A stretch of 64,000 nt of DNA from Alisma plantago-aquatica (taxonomy: Eukaryota > Streptophyta > Magnoliopsida > Alismatales > Alismataceae), in NCBI GenBank assembly GCA_963693085.1, contig OY856411.1:1345351050-1345415049 (forward strand), in the 5' to 3' direction. Shown piece after piece: positions 23,163-35,204 of the stretch (position 1 is the first letter of the stretch; each line of letters opens with the position of its first letter). A model generated the notes under the pieces. It saw only the letters and a program-made list of their open reading frames with translations. It was not told where the DNA came from and searched no databases. The translations under genes and the position numbers were made by a program.

Positions 23163-24258
23163 GAATCACATATTCTCTCAACAAAGATTAAAATCATGAA
23201 CCCTAACATGACGTTAGATGATCAGGAATTGGGTAAGAATAAAATAAAAATATAATAGGAATGAATATGTTCACTTTGACTTGGCTAACATGCATAATGT
23301 ATTTCTAGGATGAAAAGTTGACTTTGTGGACCAAAGTATACTATTCAAGTTAACCTTTATGTGTGACAAGAGGTATATGCAACCCTATTTTTGTATGTAC
23401 ATTCTTAACCCAAAGTTGGGCATTTTGATATCCAACCCTAATATTTCCAATGAGGCGTTGTCTTAGCCTTTAATTCTCTTTATTTCCTTCTTGTGGCACC
23501 TTTACTTAAATTATTCTAGGGTCTTGGACCTCACTTGCAAAGTTTTCAATTTCTTAAATCTACCATTAACTTATTCTAGCATGATGATGAAAATGACTAA
23601 TTAACTAATGTAGTGTACATGAGTACAAACAACCCATAGTGGGCATGTGTAAATTTGCCCAAGGGAATGTGATAATTCTCCCCATTTTATATATATTTGG
23701 GTGCTTGGGAATGTGTTATTTCTCCCTCACCCAGAGGTTGAGGTTAGGTGGGTTCCTTAGCCCTATATTAGCTTAATGTAGTCATATTAAATCATGCATG
23801 CAAGCTTTATTATTATTTTACTTGGAAGAAGAATTATTTATTTACTTGCCTCATACTTTTGACCCTCTTAGCATAGTAGTTCTTTATCATGCAATACTTT
23901 ACTTTATGTTTGTCCTTGTTCCTTTATTTGACACATACTTTTATCTCCTCTTACTGGGTGATCCCAACCACCAAGGTTTAGGATTAGAGTGTGCAACAGG
24001 AGCATGGTGAACCAACTTTAGACTAGGTGAAGGAGTTCATTCTTCCATCATGAACTATTTGTTAAGTTTGGAGACATATTGATGTAGTTGAGTCTCCCTC
24101 TACTTAGATCCTTTATTTGTAGAAAGAATGTACACCCTTATTGGGAAAATTCTGATGTACTCTTTATTAAATTGAATATAGTCAAAGTTTTAACTTCCAC
24201 TGCTATTCATGAGATTTTGTTCACCATTTTAGTACAGAGGTGGTCTCACTTCTTTACA

Positions 24259-24553
24259 TATTGCTAATGGTGAATAGATATAGTTACAATTACTTAGTCT
24301 TCTATGGTAGTTTAAGTTAGATTGTTAATTATTTGTTTTGCTTAGTCTCATGTCCATGTTAGTGTTAATTCAGATTGATTTAGCTAATCTTGCTAAAATT
24401 TCTCTTATGCTTAGTCTGGTAGTTTTAATTGCTAGGTTTGACTAAGACTTAATTTCAATTCCAAAAACAACTTTAGAACCGCAAATACGACCCCATAACT
24501 GCCACTCCTATGTTACATCTTGAGCATGTGCATGTGTGGATCTTTTATATATA
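24259..24553 (+). repeat. Diverged Athila-type LTR fragment, continuation
   Basis: It continues the text broken off at 19850: TTACTTAGTCTTCTATGGTAG and TTAGTTTTAATTGCTAGGTT-like blocks, comparable with 18880-19080 in the Athila 3' LTR. It is non-coding and ends at the MITE beginning at 24554. Similar text may continue past 24916 but I cannot place its end. Confidence 0.35.
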
Positions 24554-24913
24554 GGGCACGTTTGTTTTGCTGGTCTTGGCTGGATTATAAACAATACATG
24601 AGTTAATGAATGCAGAATCTACAAGTTCCGGGCTTATGGATATCCACTGAATTAAGTTTTAAGCTTTGGTGAGCTGGATGACCGATGACCAGGGCATTTT
24701 GGCTGGCAAAAGATAATAGAGACACGCCTGGCGGAAGCTGGACATCGACGTTTGGACCTTTTGAAACAAAGATATGAATACGACAATTCTCGCACAACTG
24801 CGAACTCGGGACATCTCGCCATTATCTAATACCAGTAACCAAACTTAATTTTTCTATAGCTGGATGTTGATTTACAATCCAATACGGCTAAATGCAACTA
24901 AACAAACATGCCC
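24554..24913. mobile_element. MITE, probably PIF/Harbinger type (360 bp)
   Basis: The left end GGGCACGTTTGTTTTGCTG and right end (reverse complement) GGGCATGTTTGTTTAGTTG are inverted repeats with three mismatches in 19. ATA flanks both sides (24551-24553 and 24914-24916), a 3-bp duplication. There is no coding capacity. The superfamily is inferred from the 3-bp duplication; a hAT origin is less likely because no 8-bp duplication is present. Confidence 0.7.
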
Positions 24914-25560
24914 ATATTGTGCCTCATTCGGGTCTTTATTAGCTCAGTGTGTTTAAGGTGAATCATATACCCACCTAACTTATTTCACAAGAATATTGTG
25001 TTCCATGGCACCATATTACCCTTTTCAATTCCTCTAGTTCAACCATATCAAATTAGTCAAGTAGGTATTTCCAGTGTTTTGATAATGGAATACAAAATTC
25101 TATAATACATTATATTTCCAAGGTACCCTTAACTATAAATGGATGTTTAACCTTATAGATCTTGTGATTTTCTTGAATATTTATTGTATATTATTTTGTG
25201 ACACTTTTCTAGAGGTGGTAGACCAACATCATTTAGGTTCTATTTCATTAGTACTTTTATACCATATATGTGTATTTCTTCAGGGAATATTTTACATTGG
25301 AAATCCATTTTAATATGAATATGGTTTAATTTCTAGTGTTATTCATAAGTATGTATACACTTATTTAATATAATTATTCTTATATTCTGATGTGAAAAGG
25401 ATAGGTGTTGGTTGTACCTCCAAATATAATATTACTCATGGATCTAAACCATAAACCTTAAGTATCTAGTTGTTTTTGGTTGGAAAAATATAAATTATTA
25501 AAGTGTCAAATTATAGTTGGATTTTTGTATATTTGGATCATGATTGGAGGGACTAAATCC
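24914..25560. other. AT-rich region, nothing recognised
   Basis: Non-coding on both strands. No repeat, LTR end or protein similarity could be recognised. Confidence 0.4.
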
Positions 25561-26063
25561 TTTCTCCTTCTTTTTTTGTAATACATTCTAACAAACTCAA
25601 AGTGCGCAAACTTCTACATAGAGTTTGGATGATATACTTATGGTTGTCTCCCAATATGATGGCCATCATGTCTCCTCCTTTTCCCTTTTCCCTCTTCCTC
25701 TTGTTCCCCCTCTACCATAATATTTTTACTCATAATACTGTGATGGATGATCCAAAAGCATGAACCAACACTTGTTATCATCCACTCAGACCTCCCTAGT
25801 GACTCCAAAAAAATCTCTCCTTTATTCGTAAGAGATTTTGACAAGGTCAACGTGGGCAAACTTTTACATAGAGTTTGGATGATTTACTTATGGATATCCC
25901 ACAATATGATGGTCATCATGTATCCTCCTTTTCCCTTTTCCCTCTTCCTCTTGTGGCCCCTCTACCATAATAGTTTTACTCACAACAGTTGTGATGGATG
26001 ATCCAAAATGATGAACCTACACTTCTTCTCATCCACTCAGACCTCCCTAGTGACTCAAGGAAA
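25561..26063. repeat. Tandem duplication, unit 250 bp
   Basis: Two head-to-tail copies start near 25561 and 25811. Landmarks shared at a distance of 250 bases include GCAAACTT-TACATAGAGTTT (25606 and 25856), the C/T run TCCTCCTTTTCCCTTTTCCC (25673 and 25923) and CTCAGACCTCCCTAGTGACT (near 25785 and 26035). Identity is about 88% by eye. Open frames here (25747-26001 plus, 25638-25859 minus) are side effects of the repeat. Confidence 0.85.
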
Positions 26064-26814
26064 CCCTCTAATTTTATACCTTTCCTCCCTTATATCTCCT
26101 CATTTCTTACTTCATGTCTTCCTCATCAATATCTCTACTTAACCTCTTTGTCCACCCTTCCCATTTGACTCATGGAGACGATGAGGTGTTGCTTGTAGAA
26201 AATCTTGTTGAATAGAATTCACGAAATATTGATGAAGTTGTGTTTTACAATTATGGTGTCTTTAGTGGTGGTTGTTGAGCTAGACTAGAATGAGTAGGCC
26301 ATCCTCTGTTTTATGTCTATATCCCCTTTGAACTGATCATGTTTAGAATGCATGATTTCAATCCCATTTCCCTCCCTCCATGTTACTTCACTTCTTCCTC
26401 TCACTATTCTAGTAGTAGAGAGGATGAGATAAGGACAATATGATGTATTGTATTTGAATTTTTCTGTGTGGGGTGAGGGGTTTTTCTAGTTCAAGTGGTG
26501 GCAGAGATGGTGGCACATGAAATGGTGGTGATGGTCTTGGTATGGGTGCATTTCAAGATATGTGAAAAAGTTGGAAAATAAAGTCAAGGACATCGTGTGG
26601 TATCAAGGATCTAGGGTTTTAAGGCAAGTCCTTATGTGCAAATTTGTCTTACAAGGTGTGGATAACTAACCATCCATTCCTAGACAAATTGAGGAGGATT
26701 GGTGAAGTGTACAACAATGTCAGGGATGACTCAAAGACATTGTGTTTTAATTCATTTTGAACATTTTTGAACCAACATAACATCTCATTACACAAGGTGT
26801 GGAGAACAAGTAGT
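26064..26814. other. Non-coding region, nothing recognised
   Basis: No gene. If the LTR proposed at 26815 is real, this would be the 5' internal part of that element on the minus strand, but I see no gag. Confidence 0.3.
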
Positions 26815-28000
26815 CGCTATTTTTTTTAGGTAAAACAAGGAAAACCATTATAAGACTCTAAAAACTTGACAGATAGGCATCGATCCACCATGAAAGACCT
26901 GAGTAAGGCACAAAGTTACATATGAGGAAGGTGTTAGGCACCTCACACACCTAAACTCAATATTTCCAAACCTAAATATGAAATTAGAATCTTTGTGAAG
27001 GAAATGAGGTAAAAAAATTAATGCAAATCATAAAAATTGCGCTTGCATCCATGCAAAGGGGTCAAATAAAGGTTTCTTGCAATGATATGATATATGAAAT
27101 CATTGAGCATTGGTGCTCATATCTTTACACCATGGTGGGATTGGAAAATTGGAAAGGAGAGGGATCTAATTGTGGTAGAGGAACTTATACCTTGTTGGGG
27201 AATGGATAAGGAGATGAGATAGCATATTCCTTTGTTCTTCACTGAGAGCTACAGACTCAAGATGCTGAGAAGCTGCCTTACCTTCATCAATCCTTCCAGG
27301 CTCTAACCTTATGAATTATTGTAGGGTTATGGGGTTTAAGGGTGAAGTTTGAGGGGAATATTGAAGATCTAGTGTGTTACTGTTTTGAAACCCTCCAAAC
27401 GGAAACCATTGGTTTCTTGTATAAAGATAATGAGGTGTTATAAAGTTACAACTGCCCATGACCTTATCTCACTCAATTAATGAAATCGACCCAAAAATTG
27501 CACCAGTGTGCATAAAATGCATGGGGTTTCTCGAATGTTCTCTTAGAAGATTCACACAACTTAAAGTGGGTGCACTTTTTAGTTGCACCACCTATGTCTC
27601 AAAATGATTTTTAACTAGCATAATGCACTCCAAAGGGGTGTATTATTTGTGGATGCTCACCTTGACCTCAATCTCACAAAATCTTGGTCTGGTAGATGTG
27701 TCAAGTGGATTTGAATGTTGGTAGAGTGAACATGGACGTGCTCACTGTGGTGTGCCCTTTGCCTAATAGAATTCAAGTGAGGTGATTGAGTTGGTTTCTT
27801 TGGCTGATTTGGATTAAGTTGCATCAAATTGACTTTGTATACATTAGTGAAGATTCATTAGTCTCTCCATAATAACATCCAAGCAAAGTAGTTGCAATGG
27901 AACATGACTTGATCAAATGTTCATATTGGATAACTTCCCCCCATTATGAGAGTTTTTGATTGAAATTTACAAATGTGACCTTTCTTCAGCCAATTCTTTT
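26815..28000 (-). repeat. Decayed Tat/Ogre-like LTR, PBS end
   Basis: On the minus strand, 26940-26800 reads GGTGCCTAACACCTTCCTCA, then TAATGGTTTTCCTTGTTTTA, CCTAAAAAAAATAGCGACTA. This resembles the end of Tat/Ogre LTRs followed by their TGGCGACTC primer site. Here the site would be TAGCGACTA, so it is mutated. The upstream LTR end is not evident, and 28000 is only an estimate. No coding sequence belongs to it. Confidence 0.35.
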
Positions 28001-30233
28001 GGTGACAGTGATTATTTGAGATTATTGAGTCATTTCTTATATTCACTTACATATCTAATTAGACGACTTGTAGTTTCTTGATTTGTTATACAAATAAAAA
28101 GAATTATATTGTCATGTACCGACATCTCTTAGGATGTAACTCGTAAATAATATATTCTAATTGCCTTTATCATTATGATGCAACCTTTAATGCCTTGCAA
28201 CCATATTTTGGTAGCATATTTATGCCCATGATTACTTGCTATTAGTACTTTGATTTGAATATGATTGAATATACGAATCTGACTCATTTACACTTTAATT
28301 GATAGCTGTTGTGATTTGAGGTATATTTATTTGCCTAACATCATATCACAACTACTTTCAACTCTCAGTTTTGGGCATATGAATAATGGTTTTGACATGC
28401 ATCGTGTTGTGTAGTGTGAATATTTGTATCAATGTGGTTGGTTGACCTTGATTGGCATTTATTTATTTCATTTGTTTTTGTGAAAACATATTTTTATCAT
28501 GTATACTTGATATGAAATAGTACAAACAACATAAATTTACATACAATATACTTTTGGTAACCTAATTTAATAAATAAAATTCATGTAATGTAATTGGAGA
28601 CAAAATAAAAATGAAATAAATATATGAAAATAAAATGACCAGGGTTCAAGGAGCATTATCCTAGTTTAAATATTTTCTACTTAATATAATACTACATGTA
28701 CCATAAATATGTTGGACCGTAATCTTCAATTGACCATCCCTAGTTAGCCGTAATGTATTATTAATGAGTAATGGGTTCATAAGTGCATAATGGAATCAAT
28801 GTGTAATGATGTATGAATATGAGTGAGTTAAGAAATTCCTAATGTCACACACAAATAGTAAGCCTAACCTATTAATTGGAATGGAAAACTAAATAATAAT
28901 GTTATCCATCTTTCTCTCTTTTTTGTATGTAAACCTTAATGGGTTTGACGTTGTGTCTCTAAAAAATGTTTACTTTTTCTTTAACACTAGACTTGATAAA
29001 CATGTAACATGGTTCATAAGTTTGTACTCTCCCTTGAGAGAGGTATGCATCCTTCTATTTTCTTGAAGTAGTTATGATTTTTTTACCTCCTCTTTTTTCT
29101 TATTTGCATATTTTACCTTTTTCTTATTATACTATGTTGAAAATGATATTTGACTACTTTATATCCTCACTTGAAATTTTAAATGACATGATAACCTTGT
29201 CGAACTTTCCTTCTCGTTCTATTCTCAGTATTATTAAGTGTTTAATGATGACTCCTAATTACTAATTAATTATATTCCTATTTTCTCCTTTACTTTCCTA
29301 TGATATTCTTGATTTTTAGGGGCTCTTCTATGCCCCCTCTATGAGGGTTATTTATGCTATATGATGTCTCAATAAAATGGAAGATGTTGTCTCTTTGTGA
29401 GACCTGTTAAAGGTAGCCTATCTAGAATGGAAGTGATTACTAGTTACTTTAGTAGGGGAAGTAGTGTACATTGGACGTGGTTGTGTTAACCTTTGTTAGG
29501 AAGTTGAAAGGGTAGTGTTCACTAAGTATTTAACTTAGTGATAAATTGAATTCCATTTTTTATTATTTATTCAAGAACTTTTTATATAATGTGTTGCCAT
29601 GACATACAAATAACTATCCAATCTCTTTAAATGTACTATTTATCCATTGCCTAATTATTATTAGTATTGCATCCTCTTCCTGTTGAAGAGGATATGTACA
29701 AGATCCAAAGATGGCCCCTTGTCTTCATTCTTATGCAAGAGCTTCTATTATGCAAGTGATGAGGGATTTTCATCTTTGAGATCGTTGGTTTGATGGTTGA
29801 ATGTTGATGATAAGATGGCTATGAGATGCCTACTTCTTTTCAGAAGTGTACTTGTTATAGTTAAAATAGTTTCACATATTCCTCTTAATGTAGTAGAGAA
29901 GATATGTACCGAGCTATCACTGTGTCTCATCTTATCTCTTGTTTGGCTTATATGATGTCTTATTTTTTGTATTGTTGCTTCTACACTTATTACTTGGGTT
30001 GTATCTCACATATGAATTGGTCCTTGAGTGTTTTTTATGAATGATGTTTTGAATATTTTCTTTCCTTGTAACTTGTAAGACAAAACTTGATTTAGAGATG
30101 CTTTTTTATTTCGTATGTACCACTATTTAAAAAAACGTATTTTGACCCTTTATTATCAAATTTAAATAAGTTTATAGAAAAATGGAAGATTCAAATTTGG
30201 GAGGATATTACTAGAGTAATAGGTAGTGGGTTT
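28001..30233. other. AT-rich region without recognised genes
   Basis: Long stretch of AT-rich DNA with only short chance frames (for example 29074-29265). I see no LTR ends, inverted repeats or protein motifs. It may be old repeat DNA. Confidence 0.4.
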
Positions 30234-31679
30234 TGTTGGTAAGGTATGCCCTTAGAGCCAATCATGTGATGATTGACATGGCATATACCATAAAGGATTT
30301 GATTAATACTCATAAAGGCAAGCTTCCAATTCATTATGTTTCATTCAGTTATGAGATAATGAGGAAACTCAATGAATGCCCAGTTAATAATATTACTCAA
30401 TGACGTATGTCTTCAAGGATTAGCCTTGTAGAAATGAGAGCATACAGATGTTAAGTGTACATATACATATTCTCATTATGTCCCTAGTCAATTGTTATTG
30501 TGGAAGGTAGATAGACACCAGTAACACATAAGACTAGAGTGTGAGTTGGTTGATGACTGAGTCTCACTAAGTAATGATATTGCAATATCAAACCAAGCAC
30601 ACAGATACATGTTTGGGAACAGTGTATCAGACAGACCTACCTTGACAGTGACACATGGAAACCATCATATGGTAAATCATAGTAAGCTATCATAGTGAAG
30701 GTTGTGATTGTGATTCTTAGACCTAAAATCCCTACACTTGTCACATGTTATTGGGTACGCTTTGACATCATCAAACACAGTCTTGAAACATGGGTTGTTA
30801 TAAAGATGATGATTGTGTGACTTTGACACATGGGGTAGACTATGAGTGATAGCTATGGGATTTGTCCCTCCTACTGGAGTATGATATTCTGTCCACTTGA
30901 TTATCTAGACTGAGAAATGCATGTGCATGCACATGTAAATCCCGTACAAACTAAGAACCCTGACTCTAGTACTAGACGACCATTTGGTGTCTTGAAGGTT
31001 GTAAAAGTTTAAGATCCTTTGGTCCCTTCCACTCCCACATAATCCCATACAGTATGGGAACCCTGACTCTGGACTATACTGCAAATAGAGGGGTACTAGG
31101 GGCTTCCTAGAACACAACATAGACAACTGAGAATCAGTTCCTCTGGCAGCTATTGTCCTCTCTGATTGTGGTAACCGAGAGAGCCCAGGAAAGTCCTACC
31201 CAACTAGGGAGGGATAGCCATGGGAGAGAATAATTGATCATTGTTGTTGTGGGAGAGCAGGTTGGTGACTAGTACACCAACGAGAGGGACAACTCCTTCT
31301 TGTATGTTCTAGTTGGACGACATGAATTCTAGTTGGTCTGTGTGGACTACTCTATAGGTAGGAGTCCTTTGGCAGCTACTAGGAGAGCAAAGTCGTCCTA
31401 TAGTCCATGTAGAGACCATAGGAATTGCTATAAAATTTGTTCTATTTGTTGTTGCTCGTGGTGAAAACCAAGTGCTGCATAGCCACCGTCCAAGGAAAAC
31501 TAGTTCAAAATTACATTGAAGTGAGTTTTTTTCATTTGAATTGCTCCAGGATCAGGTATAACTCGCTAAACCATCCTTCCTATTTCATAGTAGTTGACGT
31601 GATCTTGCTATTATGGGAATACAGATATATAACTTTTTTTTATTTCTGCTTCTATACTTTGTGCCCATATTTCCCAATA
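30234..31679 (+). repeat. 5' LTR of the copia element (1446 bp)
   Basis: It begins TGTTGGTAAGGTATGCCCTT and ends TTTCCCAATA one base before the PBS. The usual ending would be CAACA, so the last dinucleotide is CA mutated to TA. No coding sequence. Confidence 0.75.
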
Positions 31680-31680
31680 G

Positions 31681-31692
31681 TGGTATCAGAGA
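31681..31692 (+). other. tRNA-iMet primer binding site
   Basis: TGGTATCAGAGA is complementary to the initiator tRNA-Met 3' end with the last base altered. It marks the LTR-internal boundary. Confidence 0.88.
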
Positions 31693-33150
31693 CACATCAA
31701 TTTACTATGTTTTAGGATAATCAATATGATCAGATTTATGATTTAATCTTTATTTATTGCATATAATGTGAATAGTTAAACTGCCTCATATGCGTATCTG
31801 ATCAAAGACCACATAATCCCAAACTAATATATATATTTATATGATATGCTATATATGCAATTTACATGTGTCGCCCTAAAAATGGTTTTGATGGTGGATG
31901 TGTAGCATGTTTATGGCCAATACCCAATATTTGTGTGTGATTAGATGGTTTGATTCCTTTTATCTCAGTTTGCGTACCGAGCCTCTTCCTCTTTTCAATG
32001 TAAAGTTAATGTTTTTCTACCTTCGCTCCCCTCAAATGTAACTCGAGGTTTCTCTTATTCAATGTAATAAAGTAGCAATAGGATAGTTTATTTTCTTACA
32101 ATGACATTGAAGATGTTCATCGCCAGGTGAGATGACCAATTCGCGAGACAAGTCGATCGTCTGGAGGACTAAGGAGGACATAGCGATGGAACCAGACGAC
32201 CGCTTGGTGGACCCAACTGACCGTTTGGAAGGAGTCCAGACATTGGTTGGATAGAAGGCCAAATGACTATCTGAGAAGGCCCAACCAACCATTTGGAAGG
32301 AGTCCAAACATTGGTTGGACATGAGGATCAACCGATCGGCCAAGAGGTGAGACGACGGATTCAAAGGGTTGAACCAATCTACCCAGATTGGCAAGCACAT
32401 GTTTACACCAACAACATGTTCATACTTGTGATGTGATGATTGACCTAGGTGGTAGTAATTCCTTGTGGTTGTAAGGAATTACAAGTAGACATGGCCAAAA
32501 CCATCGCCTTTTGTTTTATATTGCATGTTTACATTGTGGGATATGTCATGTATATGATACATACTATATATGCGGTGATTGGATACATTATATGTATATA
32601 TATGATATATATAAAACCCCTCAATCAAACATATTAAGTCTTATATGCTTTCCAATAGCAATATACATGAAAAGTTTGTCCAACCAAGTACAGGTTACGC
32701 AAGCATTGTGCACCGTCTACCTCATGGAAGTGTGATGGTAGTAATGTAGGATCCATAAAAGCAAGATGCATTATTATCGTATTGGCAATCGAGTCAGGTT
32801 TAACTGGTGACTTGGAGAGCCCCGCCTAGAGGAATGTAGATGATCATGGCAAGGTGTTGTGCATATCATCTATCCAAGAGTTTCATTTGATGCAATTAGC
32901 ATGATGGCCTACCTAAATAATCAAGTTGTGGGTTATCGACAAAATCCGACTCATGATTTGATGAAATATGGATCTTGGCTCATTAGAAGATTGTTAGATG
33001 CAATTTTCCTAATTGATACTTGAGGGTTACCAATTTGAACAAAATAATGAGAACAATAATGAATTAAAGACCTAATTATTATTGCCCAAATTTTAATCAA
33101 ATCAAAAAATGATTTTTTTAACAAAATTACAATTTCTTTTATAGAATCAA
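31693..33150 (+). other. Leader of the copia element with 68-bp repeat
   Basis: Non-coding. At 32224-32252 and 32292-32320 the text TTTGGAAGGAGTCCA-ACATT recurs with a period of 68 bases. Nearby lie CG-rich words such as GACCGCTTGG (32199) and the palindrome CCGATCGG (about 32332). The open frame on the minus strand at 32059-32400 follows from this repeat. Confidence 0.5.
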
Positions 33151-34018
33151 ATGGCAACAAACAACAATCACTTTTCTCTGTGATCGGTCCTTGAGAAGGA
33201 CAAATTCATTGGGAACAACTTCCATGACTGGTTTAGGATGTTGAAAATCATTCTCACACAGGAGCATAAACTCTATGTCCCGGAGACACCAAAACTGAGG
33301 AACCACCTCAAAATACACCAAAGGCTGACAAGTATGCTTACAAGAAGCATACTAAAGACGTCGTGAATGTCAAGTGTTTGATGCTATGCTCCATGAACTA
33401 TGAGTTGTGGAGGAAGTATGGTAACATGGATGTGATTGATATGGTTACACATCTCAAGAACATGTTCCAAGATCAGTCAAGATAGAAGAGATATAATGTC
33501 TCCAAGGCATTGTTCAAATGTAAAATGGCAGAAAAAGACCCAGTAGGTCTTCATGTGCTCAGGCTCATTGGGTATGTGGAGAACCTTACTCAACTATGAT
33601 TATCCTTGGGTCAAGAGTTGGTCACTGACGTGATTTTGTAGTCTCTGTAGAGTCATATAGTCAGTTTGTCATGAACTACAACATGAACGACTTTGACAAA
33701 TTGTTGACAAAGTTGTTGGGCATGTTGAGAACAACTTAGACAAAAATGAAGAAAGACAAACCCAAGTCTATGATGATGATCAGTAAGACAAAGGGGAAAT
33801 CTAAAGGAAAAGGCAAAGCTAAGAAGAGTTCTAAAGCTAACCATAGGCTCAAGTCTTCAAATCTCAAGTCAAAGAGAGGTGTAAAGAAAGTAAGAGGTGA
33901 TTGTCACCATTTTCACCAGCCTAGACATTGGAAAAGAAATTGCCCACTCTGGTTAGAAGAACTAAAGAAGAAGGAGGAAGGCAATGAGGCCTCCACTTCA
34001 TGTATTAACATTATAAGA
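33151..34018 (+). pseudogene. gag: Copia gag (UBN2-like) with damaged zinc knuckle
   Basis: The start ATGGCAACAAACAAC at 33151 leads to LEKDKFIGNNFHDWFRMLKI, with the F--W motif of copia gag and EHKLYVPETP. Further on, after frame changes, come WRKYGNMDVIDMVTHLKNMF, KALFKCKMAEKDPVGLHVLR, YVENLTQL and NYNMNDFDKLLTKLL. A lysine/serine-rich stretch and a knuckle CHHFHQPRHWKRNC follow. In the knuckle the second Cys of CX2CX4HX4C is Phe. At least three stops and frameshifts are present. It would form the capsid of the particle. Confidence 0.8.
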
Positions 34019-34993
34019 TAAATATGATTACTTCTTCATTTGGGTGTGTGATACCAAATAGAGATCTGACATACTGATGTGCAGGATCTGACAAGAAGTA
34101 AAAGCCTTCATGGAAGGATAAATATGGATAAGGAGGAGAAAGAGTTTTAAAAGCTTTGGTCTACATTTAAATTTTATCTTAGCCCAATGGGCATGTAATA
34201 GAATTAGTTGAACTACTATTTCATTATGCCATAAGAAACAATTTACTTCAAAGCGTCTTGTATGACAAGGATGATATATTGATGAACTATAAGATTATTG
34301 TTTCAATAGATATGATCTTGCATGGAAATGCCCAAACATCTAATGGTCTTTGTAAAAAAAGATTTTAAGATGAATGTTTATAACATTAATACCAAAGGAA
34401 TATAATTGATACTCAAGATTATAGCTAGCATTAGTCATCTTGGACATGTAAATAAACAATGCATGTCTAGAATGCATATTGATGTAAATCTAAATTCCCT
34501 TGGTTATTGAACCTAAGGAAACATGCAAAATCTTGTTTAAGCACAAAGTGACATGTCATCCTTCACTAAATGTAGTGGGAGGATAAGTCATCCATCAGAC
34601 CTCATAGTATCTAATCTAGTATGAACACAAGTATGATAGAGGCACAAATCCAACTAAGTAAAAGAGAAGGGAATAAAATCTAACAAATCCCATTGAGGCA
34701 CAAGGCCAATTTGTAACTGTAAAATGGTCAATAAATTAACCCCAAAAAACTCCGCCTATGTTTTTGTACATTTTGTGCAAATATATTCGATCCCAGGCTT
34801 GGGTAAAGGAGGAGAGTCGGTGATAGGTTGACATCCAACCATAAAAACTTTGTCACTCTTTCTATGACATGGATCCTTAAAAAAAATTCATTGCAACGTC
34901 CCTACCTAGCGATGAAATGCATCGGCACCCAAGTGCAGTGATAATATACAAGGGGTTTTAACACAACGACGCACGGTTGTGTTGAAAGACAAA
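34019..34993 (+). other. Decayed copia pol traces and unrecognised DNA
   Basis: 34019-34600 holds degraded text that may derive from protease and integrase zinc region, with many stops. 34600-34993 is not recognised; it may include the 5' end of the LINE. Confidence 0.35.
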
Positions 34994-35154
34994 CAAGGGT
35001 TTCCACATCTTGGACGGGTGTGGGTAAAGAAGCTAGTCCCGCCGCATCATCTCTCAGATGTAGAAAAAAATGTGCAAGGGTGTCCACATCTTGGACGAGT
35101 GTGGGTAAAGAAGTTGGTCCCGCCACATCATTCTCAGATGTAGTGAAAATTGTG
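34994..35154. repeat. Tandem repeat 81 + 80 bp in front of the LINE
   Basis: Two copies begin CAAGGGT(T/G)TCCACATCTTGG at 34994 and 35075, and a stub CAAGGG follows at 35155. They differ at about nine places. They lie 50-200 bases before the endonuclease frame of the RTE-type LINE and probably belong to its 5' region. The minus-strand open frame at 34902-35522 covers them but shows no protein family. Confidence 0.8.
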
Positions 35155-35204
35155 CAAGGGAAACATTTTTGAAAAAGAAGAAGCAAGTTCAATAAAAAAG
35201 GGTT

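Larger units (their letters stand above)
19851..24258 (+). mobile_element. Solo LTR of the Tekay/Del-like family also seen at 1-3343
   Basis: It begins TGTAACATACTGAATCT at 19851 and probably ends CTTTACA at 24258. Flanks are TATTT (19846-19850) and TATTG (24259-24263), an imperfect 5-bp duplication. The sequence on both sides fits one interrupted Athila-type LTR, which supports these ends. Inside are an AT-rich first part, a C-rich block (20560-21470), and a 3' part matching the left-hand copy, including TAGTGTACATGAGTACAAAC at 23612-23631. No PBS, gag or pol follows, so only one LTR remains. Without the inserted MITE it is about 3.66 kb. Confidence 0.6.
30234..34600 (+). mobile_element. Decayed Ty1/copia element: LTR, PBS, leader and gag
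   Basis: A 1.45 kb LTR is followed by a tRNA-iMet PBS, a 1.46 kb leader and a broken gag. The LTR opening (TGTTGGTAAGGTATGCCCTT) and the gag text fit a Tork/Angela- or Bianca-like copia. After gag only weak traces of pol remain to about 34600, including LGHVNKQCMSRMHID-like text near 34440 that recalls the zinc region before integrase. No 3' LTR is found, so the element is truncated near the LINE that follows. Confidence 0.7.
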
